Of a stretch of DNA of 64,000 nucleotides, positions 52,341 to 62,682 are shown piece after piece. How positions within the stretch are numbered: the stretch's first letter is position 1; the number at the start of each line of letters is the position of its first letter. The notes below the pieces were generated by a model. That model was given only the letters and a program-made list of their open reading frames with translations. It was not told the origin of the DNA and ran no database searches. Source of the stretch: Isoetes taiwanensis (lineage: Eukaryota > Streptophyta > Lycopodiopsida > Isoetales > Isoetaceae); NCBI GenBank assembly GCA_021234155.1, contig JAJEKV010000001.1, forward strand, positions 30,270,177-30,334,176, written 5' to 3'. The position numbers and the translations under genes were made by a program.

Positions 52341-54233
52341 ATGGGAGTACTCTCAAGTTTTGCTTCATGGAAGATCACTCATATCCCAAGAGAAAAAAAT
52401 TTTGAAGCTGATGCCTTGTGTAGGGAGACTCTCATGTCACATTTAACTGAGGGAGCTATTCCTGAAGATGACATTGATGACAATGAAGTAAAAGCACTCT
52501 GTCCTATTTTGACCATTGATGCATCAGAGAAAAAAGATACTGAAGAGATTGTAATCACAAAAAATGGTAAGACTAGAACCCTGTTTGTTGGAGATTTGAT
52601 TGAATATCAAAACAAAGAGAGCATACAAATGTTTTTTGAAGAAAGGAAAGATGTATTTGCTTGGGATTATTCAGAGCTATCAGTTATCAAAACTGAGGTA
52701 TGCCAATTTGAAATTAAGATCAAGGAAGGTTGTAAACCTGTCTTTCAAAAATTAAGAAGAATTAATGCTTCACTGATGGGACTAATCAAAGATGAATTGG
52801 ATAAGATGTTGGATGCAGGTGTTATTATTGAAATTATTAATCCAGAATGGGTATCTTGCATTGTTCCTGTGGAGAAAAAAAGTGGTGCTTTAAGAATTTG
52901 CATTGACTATCGAGATCTCAACAAAGCCACCATCAAGGATTGTTACCCTTTGCCTTTTTTAGAAGAGATCTTATATGCTGTAGCAGGTAAAGAGGTGTAC
53001 TCATTCTTAGATGGATTCTCAGGATTCAATCAGATTAGCATTAAAGAAGAAGACCAGCCAAAGACTTCTTTCATCAACCCTTGGGGCACATATGCTATGA
53101 AAAGAATGCCTTTTGGTTTAATGAATGCTCCAGCTACCTTCCAAAGGGCAATGGATGTTATTTTCAAATCAATGTCTGCTGAAGAGTTCAGGGTGTACTT
53201 AGATGATATTTGCCTAGGCTTTCATCCTACTAATCATGTGGAGTTACTTGCAAAAATTTGTTCTCTATGCAGGAGTTCAGGAGTTAATCTAAATCCAAAG
53301 AAATGCATCTTTTTTGCATCAAAAGGACAACTCTTAGGACATGAAGTATCCAACCAAGGCATTCATGTTGCTCAAGACAAGATTGAAGCTCTAAAAAAAC
53401 TAGCACCTCCCAAGAATCTAAAGCAGATTAAGAGTTTTATTGGTATGACAAGTTTCCTCAGGATGTATATTCCGAATTTTGCTCATATTTTGAGTCCCAT
53501 TTCTAGATTGACAAGGGTAGGCAAGTTCTCTAAGTCTGAAAGTATGGATAGAATGAGAAAGTCAAAAGCCTCTTGGCATTCTGAAGTCCATGTGATAGAT
53601 GGGGATGGCTTGTTACCTCCTAACCGTGGTGAATTATATTTGCGGTCAGCTTTGGTAGGTGTTGAAGATGGCAAGTCATTTGTGCCTATGTCTACATCTG
53701 TCGCAAATGGAGGCATCATCCGTGCAAGTTCCCAAAACATGGCGATTGAGTTATGGTCAACATACAAGAGGTATAAGTTAGAGGCTTGGGAAAACATTAT
53801 TTCCAGCAAAGGCATACTTATTGGATCTGGAAAGACAAGGGAATGCACAATAGAAGAAGAGAATTACCTTCAAAAGGCATGCAGGCTGAACGGTCCATCT
53901 CAGTCCACTATTTCACAGTATAACGGAATATTGCTTGCAGGATCTATATTTACAAAAGGGGATACTATGGTAGTTCAAAATAAGGATAGTTGTGAAGGAC
54001 AATGGTATGGTAAGCTCAGGTATATTTTCTCCCATAAAGAAGGATCTGAAACAAATGTGTATTTTGCAGCAGACTATTATAGATACCAGCTACTAAATTC
54101 TAGTATTGATTTTGATGATGCAACTGGAATGCCCATCTTGGCTGAAGGAATGGAGCCTTTCAATTATGAGTCTATCTTGCTAGTCCGCTACATACTTCGA
54201 GAAATATGCATTTTGCCCATGAGGACAGTTTGA
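52341..54233 (+). CDS. pol: E5 RT fused in frame to foreign coding sequence (copy 1)
   Basis: 630 open codons. Residues 1-400 are the end of aRNH, linker and complete RT (IDYRDLNKA, FLDGFSG, RMPFGLMNA, YLDD) down to the start of the connection region (GKFSKSES). From 53543 the sequence is an inverted 55-bp piece of the same pol gene, then from 53598 an unrelated stretch read in frame for about 210 residues up to TGA at 54231. The normal gRNH N-terminus is lost. Copy 2 at 58587-60044 shows the unrearranged state. The fused frame may be fortuitous; nothing shows that it is expressed. Confidence 0.8.
   Translation: MGVLSSFASWKITHIPREKNFEADALCRETLMSHLTEGAIPEDDIDDNEVKALCPILTIDASEKKDTEEIVITKNGKTRTLFVGDLIEYQNKESIQMFFEERKDVFAWDYSELSVIKTEVCQFEIKIKEGCKPVFQKLRRINASLMGLIKDELDKMLDAGVIIEIINPEWVSCIVPVEKKSGALRICIDYRDLNKATIKDCYPLPFLEEILYAVAGKEVYSFLDGFSGFNQISIKEEDQPKTSFINPWGTYAMKRMPFGLMNAPATFQRAMDVIFKSMSAEEFRVYLDDICLGFHPTNHVELLAKICSLCRSSGVNLNPKKCIFFASKGQLLGHEVSNQGIHVAQDKIEALKKLAPPKNLKQIKSFIGMTSFLRMYIPNFAHILSPISRLTRVGKFSKSESMDRMRKSKASWHSEVHVIDGDGLLPPNRGELYLRSALVGVEDGKSFVPMSTSVANGGIIRASSQNMAIELWSTYKRYKLEAWENIISSKGILIGSGKTRECTIEEENYLQKACRLNGPSQSTISQYNGILLAGSIFTKGDTMVVQNKDSCEGQWYGKLRYIFSHKEGSETNVYFAADYYRYQLLNSSIDFDDATGMPILAEGMEPFNYESILLVRYILREICILPMRTV
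53543..53597 (-). repeat. Inverted fragment of pol
   Basis: Reverse complement of the segment seen in copy 2 at about 59166-59220 (codons for ITWTSECQEAFDFLILS). Read on the minus strand it restores those residues, showing that a piece of the normal gene was flipped during the rearrangement. Confidence 0.88.
53598..54228 (+). other. Captured coding-like sequence of unknown origin
   Basis: About 630 bp absent from every other pol copy here and open for 210 codons. The translation is of globular, mixed composition. Segments include GELYLRSALVGVEDGKSF, ELWSTYKRYKLEAWENI, FTKGDTMVVQ, GQWYGKLRYIFSH and FNYESILLVRYILREICIL. I do not recognise it with confidence. The second half (KGD..VV.., QWYGKL) faintly recalls BAH-like modules or C-terminal regions of plant DNA-transposon proteins. 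The lack of stops suggests an exon or a retrocopied mRNA fragment, and no intron signal is obvious. Confidence 0.6.
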
Positions 54234-54954
54234 AAAAACCAGATTTGAACATGCCATTTGAAGTTTATATTACTGTTACTAAAAAGGCTATAGGATTAGC
54301 CATTTTGCAGGATAAACACACCATAGTGTTTGCAAGTAAACAATGGTCTGCCCTTAAAGAAAGATATACGAGGATAGAAAAGAGTGCTGCTGCACTCATG
54401 TTCCTTATCAATAGGCAAGGACACTTGCTTCTGAAAAGTCAAGTCCAAGTCTACATGAAGCAAAATCCAATGGGTTTACTGTTTGGTAAGGCAACCAGTA
54501 AGCCAAAGATCCAGAGATGGGCTTGTAAGTTGCAAGTTATGATATTTTTGTAAAAGAATTGCATTTGGTACGAAGTCCTAGCCTTTATTTGCCTTACGTA
54601 TTTTTTCACCATGAAGATGAGTTGGATACTACTGGCACTTCACTTGCAGTAGCTCATATAGAGGTAACTCCAGAAGATCAATCTAAGGGGGGATGGCAAC
54701 AACCTATTAGAGACTTTTTACAATATGGGATCATCTCCCCAAGCCTCACTTCAAGCCAAAAAAGGAGACTCAAGGATAAATGCAGACAATTCAAGATGAT
54801 AGACAATGTCTTGTGCAAAGTCAACCGAGATGGAGTCTTGTTGAGGTGTGTAGATGAAAGTGAGTCTGCTCTAATTATCAGGGAAATGCATAAAGGTATT
54901 TGTGGAGGACATTTTGCTGGTGATACTACAGCAAAAAAGATTCTCAGGTCTGGA
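54229..54954 (+). pseudogene. pol: E5 gRNH remainder and integrase N-terminus, copy 1
   Basis: Resumes at KKPDLNMPFEVYITVTKKAIG (gRNH) and reaches the integrase zinc finger HKGICGGHFAGDTTAKKILRSG. It is then cut by a junction with a B LTR that lacks its first 7 nt. A one-base loss near 54533 moves the frame between the 54206 and 54559 ORFs. Compared with copy 2, about 60 bp of integrase and the LTR start are missing. Confidence 0.85.
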
Positions 54955-56113
54955 CCCAAAGGGCAACATGCTAATTGTGTTCTATGCCTTCAAGTTAGGT
55001 TAAGTCATTTCTGAAGACTAGGTCAAAAGATTGGAAGAGCTTGGTAGTCAACATTGGTGTGAAGGTCAAAAGATGCTAACTTTCTAGGTCAACAAGTACT
55101 CAAGCCAAACGTTCACAAGAGGTACTTTATTTGGGATCAAATGCTTAGTTAAAGAATATGCTCTAGAAGAATCTGGGTTATGAAGTTTGGAAGACATAGT
55201 TTGAAGATTGGAAGTTAAGAGTTTGGAAGACCTTATGGTGTATAGTTTCTAATTTTTTCCTTTTGCTTTACTCCACTACCCTCATTTTTGCACCTGTGGC
55301 TCAACATTGTTCCCATATCCATTGTTCATTCCCTTGCCATGCTTGTTTTGCCATAATTGCCATCTTGCTCAAACCCTTTACCATTTCCTTTAATGTTCCA
55401 TCACCTTGTCTATTCAAAAACCTACTTAAGCCTTTGTTTCAAAAATATCCTTCCCTTTTCTTTATTATTTCCTTGCCCCTAATGGCTCCTCATAATTTCT
55501 TTTTGCCTTCATTCTTATTCCATCATATTCCTAGTGGTATATTCTAAACCTTGCCAAAAGATGCCCCAAAGATTCCCTATCCTTTGCACGTGTGGAGAAT
55601 CCCCCTATGGTTAAAGAATTTTTTATTATCTCTAAGTTTTCCTTGGGCAAATACCTTTGAACCATTGGGCAAGTTTTTAAAAATGGTCGAATACGGCATA
55701 TACATGGCATATTCTTGCAAAAATACGAAACCGTATCGCGAAAATTATGCGAAAATAGAGCTGAAGAACCCTAGAACTGGAAATCCGGCTCGAATCATGC
55801 CTTCCCGCGCTCCATTCTCTCTGAGACCACCCTATTTTTAGATTCCGGAACCTAAGCAACAGATCAAGCCTAAATTTATTACCTAAAATCACTGGAACTG
55901 AAATTTGAAACTATATACAGGGGAAACACAATCACGACATTTTTGAAGGCCCAGAAGTACTCAGATCCTACATTGATCATTGCTGAGCAAGATCTGAACG
56001 ATCCTTGAAGTTCATGAGCTCTCCTCAATTGGATCTACAAGATCTAGTTGACATTACTTTCAAAAATTATCTTATGACCTGTGATGATTATTTTTCTGCC
56101 AAGTTGTCGAATC
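54955..56113 (+). repeat. Truncated family B LTR in copy 1
   Basis: Matches the E8 LTR from its 8th base (CCCAAAGGGCAAC) to AATCCATC, about 1.16 kb, then switches to NA1 interior. Short frames within are LTR sequence. Confidence 0.88.
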
Positions 56114-56626
56114 CATCATTTTTTGCCCTATTACTACACCATTGCCACAATTTTTTGTTTGGGCGCCGCCCCTTTTTCCTTATATCATTTTTGCCAAAAA
56201 ATAGCCATCTTGCCCCAAGCATTACATGTGTCTTGCCCCAAAGCCCAAAATTACCATTGATTTTCTATTATCATGACACTCATTATATAAAACCTCCAAA
56301 TTTCTATCATCATTCTATGGTACACCCTAAAACCTCCAAATATTATTATTATTCTATGGTGTTGGAGTACACCCTAAAACCTCCGAAGTTTTATTATCAT
56401 TCTATGGTGTTGGAGTACACCCTAAAACCTCCAAATATTATTAATATTATTCTATGGTGTTGGAGTACACCCTATTATTATCATCATTTCGAGTTCGAAG
56501 CCTCGGATATCAAAACTTCGGTTATGTTCCTTATTGAGTCTAAGGGACCAACTATTGTACTAAATATATGAAAAACTTTGAAGTAAGAGGGCCGAGGGGA
56601 CCGGCCCATTTTTTGTTTGGGCGAGA

Positions 56627-57310
56627 TGTTGACCGGGTTTTTGGCACCCGGTCAACATGAAAAAAGAGGAAAGAAAGAGAACCATTGGAAGGGGGGTCGA
56701 TTTGTAAAGGTCTAAGGCACCAAAAAATAAAAAAGGCCCTAGATCTAGTTGTTTAAATTTAAGGGCTTCTAAGATTTTTTAGTGGTTGAAGAGGGGTACA
56801 TTATCTAAGGCTAAGATGAAGAGGCAAGATCAAAGGTGGAGATTAAAAAAGGCAAAAATTAAAGGTTGAGATAAAGAGGCAAGATCAAGGGTGGAGATGA
56901 AGGGGTCGAAATTAAAGGTTGAGATGAAGAGGCAAGATCAAAGGTGGAGATTAAGAGGCAAAAATGAAAGGTCAAGATGAAAAGTAATGTTTATAAAAGA
57001 TTCTTGAGGAGCACGAGCTCCTCCTCTTGCCTTGCTCCAAGTTCTTGGGGATGGTGGCAGCTCCTCCTCGAACTGGATCAATGGCCCCTCCATGGTTCAG
57101 AGACATGGAGGGACCCTCTTGTATTTGAAGTTTTATGCTTATATAAAATTTCTTTTGGACCCAAAGTTATTCTTCCAAGTTTTCTTCAAATCCCTTATTC
57201 CACACTGATTTCATATTGCAGCTTCTGATTTTATATTGCAGCACCCAATGTGATCCTGATTTCTGCCTTTGAGGCCACCTGTTGGGGATTGTGGGAAAAA
57301 TCCGCCAACA
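56627..57310 (+). repeat. Family C LTR of the duplicated block
   Basis: 684 bp, TGTTGACCGGG...CCCGGTCAACA start, TATATAAA at 57140-57147, end CCGCCAACA. The pre-LTR hairpin GGGCCG/CGGCCC lies at 56589-56607. It is followed by CCTGTTAATAC of the protease exactly as at 51697. Confidence 0.92.
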
Positions 57311-57315
57311 CCTGT

Positions 57316-58027
57316 TAATACAGAAGGCATAACTGTAGCTGCTAACTTTATTGTAGTGGCTTTTGAAGATATAGGAGATGAATCTGACATCTATGACCTA
57401 CTTTTAGGGAGACGATGGTTGGCCACTGTGGATGCTAGGCCAGTCTGGTCTCAAGGGAGATGTACCATCTCCAATGGCTCTCAAACTGCTACAATTTACA
57501 ACCAAGATGGCTCCTATGACTCCAAAGAAGAGGTAAACTTTATTAAGGAAATGTTAATTGAAGAGCCTTTGGGATCTTATAGGATAAAAAATACAAGATC
57601 AAGAAAATATGAAATGGTTCCTCTTATTATGGAATGTGCACTTCCCAGCAGACAAGGACCAACAGGGTTCTTATGGTTTGATGGAGGTATTTCTAAAAAA
57701 CTAAATGTTGCATCATCTGCTGCTATTTTGAAAGACTCTTCTCACAAACTCTTAGCTAAAGTAGGAAGAATCTTCCCTCAAGTCACTTCTAATGTAGCAG
57801 AATATAAAGCTTTGATTGCAGGTCCCCAGGAAGCCACGGCTATGGATATTGCCAATATCCACATTTATGGTGATTCACAATTAATCTGCAGGCAAGTCTC
57901 AGGAGATTATCAAACAAAGAATGCAGATATGGGGCTCTTGAAGAATTAGGCAATGGGAGTACTCTCAAGTTTTGCTTCATAGAAGATCACTCATATCCCA
58001 AGAGAAAAAAATTTTGAAGCTGATGCC
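57316..58027 (+). pseudogene. pol: E5 protease end and aRNH, copy 2
   Basis: Open to TAG at 57947-57949 (226-codon frame from 57269, whose first codons are LTR). It contains the end of the protease and the aRNH with WFDGG, AEYKAL and YGDSQL. The last catalytic Asp (EADAL) follows at about 58019 after the shared TAG. Confidence 0.87.
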
Positions 58028-58603
58028 TTGTGTAGGGAGACTCTCATGTCACATTTAACTGAGGGAGCTATTCCTGAAGATGACCTTGATGACAATGAAG
58101 TAAAAGCACTCTGTCCTATTTTGACCATTGATGCATCAGAGAAAAAAGATACTGAAGAGATTGTAATCACAAAAAATGGTAAGACTAGAACCCTGTTTGT
58201 TGGAGACTTGATTGAATATCAAAACAAAGAGAGCATACAAATGTTTTTTGAAGAAAGGAAAGATGTATTTGCTTGGGATTATTCAGAGCTATCAGGTATC
58301 AAAACTGAGGTATGCCAATTTGAAATTAAGGTCAAGGAAGGTTGTAAACCTGTCTTTCAAAAATTAAGAAGAATTAATGCTTCACTGATGGGACTAATCA
58401 AAGATGAATTGGATAAGATGTTGGATGCAGGTGTTATTATTGAAATTATTAATCCAGAATGGGTATCTTGCATTGTTCCTGTGGAGAAAAAAAGTGGTGC
58501 TTTAAGAATTTGCATTGACTATCGAGATCTCAACAAAGACACCATCAAGGATTGTTACCCTTTGCCTTTTTTAGAAGAGATCTTATATGTCAGAAAGGTG
58601 TAA
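58028..58603 (+). CDS. pol: E5 pre-RT linker and RT N-terminal part, copy 2
   Basis: 191 codons with LTEGAIPEDD, DVFAWDYSEL, NPEWVSCIVPVEKK and RICIDYRDLNK. The frame breaks at 58588-58603, where the normal YAVAGKE codons are garbled (copy 1 reads them normally at 52971-52988). Confidence 0.85.
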   Translation: MCRETLMSHLTEGAIPEDDLDDNEVKALCPILTIDASEKKDTEEIVITKNGKTRTLFVGDLIEYQNKESIQMFFEERKDVFAWDYSELSGIKTEVCQFEIKVKEGCKPVFQKLRRINASLMGLIKDELDKMLDAGVIIEIINPEWVSCIVPVEKKSGALRICIDYRDLNKDTIKDCYPLPFLEEILYVRKV

Positions 58604-60017
58604 AGAGGTGTACTCATTCTTAGATGGATTCTCAGGATTCAATCAGATTAGCATTAAAGAAGAAGACCAGCCAAAGACTTCTTTCATCACCCCTTGGGGC
58701 ACATATGCTATGAAAAGAATGCCTTTTGGTTTAATGAATGCTCCAGCTACCTTCCAAAGGGCAATGGATGTTATTTTCAAATCAATGTCTGTTGACGAGT
58801 TCAGGGTGTACTTAGATGATATTTGCCTAGGCTCTCATCCTACTAATCATGTGGAGTTACTTGCAAAAATTTGTTCTCTATGCAGGAGTTTAGGAGTTAA
58901 TCTAAATCCAAAGAAATGCATCTTTTTTGCATCAAAAGGACAACTCTTAGGACATGAAGTATCCAACCAAGGCATTCATGTTGCTCAAGACAAGATTGAA
59001 GCTCTAAAAAAACTAGCACCTCCCAAGAATCTAAAGCAGATTAAGAGTTTTATTGGTATGACAAGTTTCCTCAGGATGTATATTCCTAATTTTGCTCATA
59101 TTTTGAGTCCCATTTCTAGATTGACCAGGGTAGGCAAGTTCTCTAAGTCTGAAAGTAAGCATATACCTATCACATGGACTTCAGAATGCCAAGAGGCTTT
59201 TGACTTTCTCATTCTATCCATATGTGAAGCCACACTTTTGAAAAAACCAGATTTGAACATGCCATTTGAAGTTTATATTACTGTTACTAAAAAAGCTATA
59301 GGATTAGCCATTTTGCAGGATAAACACACCATAGTGTTTGCAAGTAAACAATGGTCTGCCCTTAAAGAAAGATATACGAGGATAGAAAAGAGTGCTGCTG
59401 CACTCATGTTCCTTATCAATAGGCAAGGACACTTGCTTCTGAAGAGTCAAGTCCAAGTCTACATGAAGCAAAATCCAATGGGTTTACTGTTTGGTAAGGC
59501 AACCAGTAAGCCAAAGATCCAGAGATGGGCTTGTAAGTTGCAAAGTTATGATATTTTTGTAAAAGAATTGCATTTGGTACGAAGTCCTAGCCTTTATTTG
59601 CCTTACATATTTTTTGACCATGAAGATGAGTTGGATACTACTGACACTTCACTTGCAGTAGCTCATATAGAGGTAACTCCAGAAGATCAATCTAAGGGGG
59701 GATGGCAACAACCTATTAGAGACTTTTTACAATATGGGATCATCTCCCCAAGCCTCACTTCAAGCCAAAAAAGGAGACTCAAGGATAAATGCAGACAATT
59801 CAAGATGATAGACAATGTCTTGTGCAAAGTCAACCGAGATGGAGTCTTGTTGAGGTGTGTAGATGAAAGTGAGTCTGCTCTAATTATCAGGGAAATGCAT
59901 AAAGGTATTTGTGGAGGACATTTTGCTGGTGATACTACAGCAAAAAAGATTCTCAGGTCTGGATATTACTGGCCTACTGTTTTTAAAGATTGTTATGAGA
60001 TTATAAAGACTTGCCAT
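58587..60017 (+). CDS. pol: E5 RT C-terminal part, degenerate gRNH and integrase N-terminus, copy 2
   Basis: Open 485 codons to 60044, of which those to 60017 are pol. FLDGFSG near residue 13, RMPFGLMNAPATFQR near 45, YLDD near 74, gRNH at about 225-330 with YITVTKKAIG in place of the active-site Asp, then the linker and the integrase finger HKGICGGHF. It is cut inside CX2C (TCH...) by the E8 LTR. It gives the unrearranged reference for 53543-54228. Confidence 0.9.
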
Positions 60018-61891
60018 TGTTGCCCCCAAAGGGCAACATGCTAATTGTGTTCTATGCCTTCAAGTTAGGTTAAGTCATTTCTGAAGACTAGGTCAAAAGA
60101 TTGGAAGAGCTTGGTAGTCAACATTGGTGTGAAGGTCAAAAGATGCTAACTTTCCAGGTCAACAAGTACTCAAGCCAAACGTTCACAAGAGGTACTTTAT
60201 TTGGGATCAAATGCTTAGTTAAAGAATATGCTCTAGAAGAATCTGGGTTATGAAGTTTGGAAGACATAGTTTGAAGATTGGAAGTTAAGAGTTTGGAAGA
60301 CCTTATGGTGTATAGTTTCTAATTTTTTCCTTTTGCTTTACTCCACTACCCTCATTTTTGCACCTGTGGCTCAACATTGTTCCCATATCCATTGTTCATT
60401 CCTTTGCCATGCTTGTTTTGCCATAATTGCCATCTTGCTCAAACCCTTTACCATTTCCTTTAATGTTCCATCACCTTGTCTATTCAAAAACCTACTTAAG
60501 CCTTTGTTTCAAAAATATCCTTCCCTTTTCTTTATTATTTCCTTGCCCCCTAATGGCTCCTCATAATTTCTTTTGCCTTCATTCTTATTCCATCATATTC
60601 CTAGTGGTATATTCTAAACCTTGCCAAAAGATGCCCCAAAGATTCCCTATCCTTTGCACGTGTGGAGAATCCCCCTATGGTTAAAGAATTTTTTATTATC
60701 TCTAAGTTTTCCTTGGGCAAATACCTTTGAACCATTGGGCAAGTTTTTAAAAATGGTCGAATACGGCATATACATGGCATATTCTTGCAAAAATACGAAA
60801 CCGTATCGCGAAAATTATGCGAAAATACAGCTGAAGAACCCTAGAACTGGAAATCCTGCTCGAATCATGCCTTCCCGCGCTCCATTCTCTCTGAGACCAC
60901 CCTATTTTTAGATTCCGGAACCTAAGCAACAGATCAAGCCTAAATTTATTACCTAAAATCACTGGAACCGAAATTTGAAACTATATACAGGGGAAACACA
61001 ATCACGACATTTTTGAAGGCCCAGAAGTACTCAGATCCTACATTGATCATTGCTGAGCAAGATCTGAACGATCCTTGAAGTTCCTGAGCTCTCCTCAATT
61101 GGATCTACAAGATCTAGTTGACATTACTTTCAAAAATTATCTTATGACCTGTGATGATTATTTTTCTGCCAAGTTGTCGAATCCATCTCTGATATTTTTC
61201 TTAACAATTCTTGCCACAAAATATTCTACAGAAAAACCTTGAGTGTTCTCTAGCACTTTTGGCACACTTGCCATCTATTCTTAGGGCTTGTGTAAGCCAA
61301 AGGAGTTGAAATCATCCAAAAATACCACATCTAGCTCAAGTTATAAAAAATTGCTCTCTGTTTTGATCAGTTTTGACGGTATTTTGCCAAATCCAGCCAC
61401 AAAAAATACTTTTACATATCCAAATGGGAATCTGACTACTTGCCTCTCTTCCTTATCACCATTGCAATATATTTGCTTTGGAAATTCTCAAAAACACGCT
61501 TGGCAACTCCAAATCTTATTTTCTGATCACTGTTTCCCATATTTGACTTCTATTGACCAAATCTTGACCTCACTTTGAGATCGAAGAACTCTTAAATTTA
61601 GTCCCTGACTTGGTCAGGAGCTTTACCATTGGATACCTACAACTTTTTTGACCAAGTCTATAGTGTTTGACTCGAGAAATCAACCTATATCCCATCACCA
61701 CATCTGTTTTGGTAAAGGTGCCAGTTTTTGGAAATGGGAAAGGTATAGAACTTCAAATTTTTGAACTTTTCTTTAAATTTATCTTGCATAGACTGATCAC
61801 CTTAAGTGATCTGGAGGTTCTAACCCCAATTTAAGTGAAAACTCAGATTGGTTCCTTGTGGTTGACCTTTAAGCCAGGTTTAGTGTCAACA
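60018..61891 (+). repeat. E8 5' LTR (family B)
   Basis: 1874 bp, TGTTGCCCCC/GGGCAACA to TGTCAACA. CACGTGTG lies near 60658. The U5 hairpin GATCAC/GTGATC and TGGAGGTTCTA (61812-61822) lie 83 nt before the PBS. The terminal arm carries one mismatch (GTGTCAAC). Confidence 0.92.
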
Positions 61892-61894
61892 TTT

Positions 61895-61912
61895 TGGAGG
61901 TTCTACTGAGAT
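61895..61912 (+). promoter_or_regulatory. Primer binding site of E8
   Basis: TGGAGGTTCTACTGAGAT, one base (CCG to CTG) changed from the other B copies; 3 nt after the LTR. Confidence 0.75.
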
Positions 61913-61932
61913 CTTCCTGGATTTCAGAACTC

Positions 61933-62682
61933 ATGGCTCCAAAGCAAAAATTTCCAGCAGAACAAGAACCATTGGAAGATGTTGATGTATCAGATCACCG
62001 CAGAGAAAGGCCATTGCCTTCAAGTTTCTCAACTAGCTTACTTCAAAACATGCCATACCAATTTGAGTTGAATGTCCCTGTTCCTTTACCTACCTTTGAT
62101 TCCAGCATGAGTGCTAACAACTTTTTGAGAATATTTGAAGACTATTACAGGGATTATGGTTTCAAGAAAGGGTGCAAGCTTTCAGAGTTTGAGAAATGTT
62201 TCAAAGAGGAGAGTGAAGCTGGTGCTTGGTTAACTTATGAGAAGTTAATGGGTACCACCTCATGGGATGAACTCGTCAAAAAGTTCCTGGACAAGTTTGG
62301 TAAGTTAACTGCTCCAAAAGATTTGGTTAATGAGTTGCAAAGTTTTTCTATACATGCAGGGGAGAGTGTGAATCAGTATAAAGAAAGATTTAGCACATTT
62401 ATGAGCAGGTGTCAAAGAGCACAAGTCACAATCCCAACACTTTTTTTAGTTACTGCTTTCATCAATGGATTGGAAAGAAGACCAGATATCCAAAGGAAAT
62501 TGCTCAAGATCCAAGCTGCTGAAGGATTTGATTCCATATACAAAGTTTTTGCCAAAACCACTGATCTGACTCAAATGCTCTCTACTTTGCCTGATAAGCA
62601 CCATATTTCTCACCATGGCCATGATCCTTTTTATCCTGATGCTATTGATGCACATTATGACCATCATCCTTCCATTTCCTGA
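61933..62682 (+). CDS. gag: E8 Gag, truncated
   Basis: About 250 codons from ATG at 61933 (MAPKQKFPAEQE), the conserved start 20 nt after the PBS; an in-frame ATG at 61894 lies in the PBS and is unlikely. The Gag core is intact (FEDYYRDYGFKKGCKL, AWLTYEKLMGTTSWDEL, RRPDIQRKLLKIQAAEGF). It ends at TGA right after the deletion junction, before any zinc knuckle, so the product lacks its RNA-binding tail. Confidence 0.88.
   Translation: MAPKQKFPAEQEPLEDVDVSDHRRERPLPSSFSTSLLQNMPYQFELNVPVPLPTFDSSMSANNFLRIFEDYYRDYGFKKGCKLSEFEKCFKEESEAGAWLTYEKLMGTTSWDELVKKFLDKFGKLTAPKDLVNELQSFSIHAGESVNQYKERFSTFMSRCQRAQVTIPTLFLVTAFINGLERRPDIQRKLLKIQAAEGFDSIYKVFAKTTDLTQMLSTLPDKHHISHHGHDPFYPDAIDAHYDHHPSIS

Larger units (their letters stand above)
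50447..56113 (+). repeat. Tandem duplication, copy 1 (NA1 3' part, E5 pol, B LTR part)
   Basis: Starts in the NA1 interior and ends in a truncated B LTR at 56113. The next base begins a second copy of the NA1 interior. Both copies carry the same NA1/protease junction and the same TAG in aRNH, so they come from one ancestral block and not from two insertions. The junction shares CATC between the two partners. Confidence 0.8.
56114..61170 (+). repeat. Tandem duplication, copy 2
   Basis: Repeats NA1 interior (56114-56626), family C LTR (56627-57310), E5 protease to integrase (57316-60017) and B LTR (from 60018). It lacks the foreign insert but also about 50 bp of the NA1 tandem repeat. The right boundary cannot be set exactly because the LTR continues into E8. 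Confidence 0.8.

Noticed and set aside
60013-60017. GCCAT as the confirmed E8 target-site duplication
   Set aside because: The right end of E8 is beyond the window, so the duplication cannot be verified.
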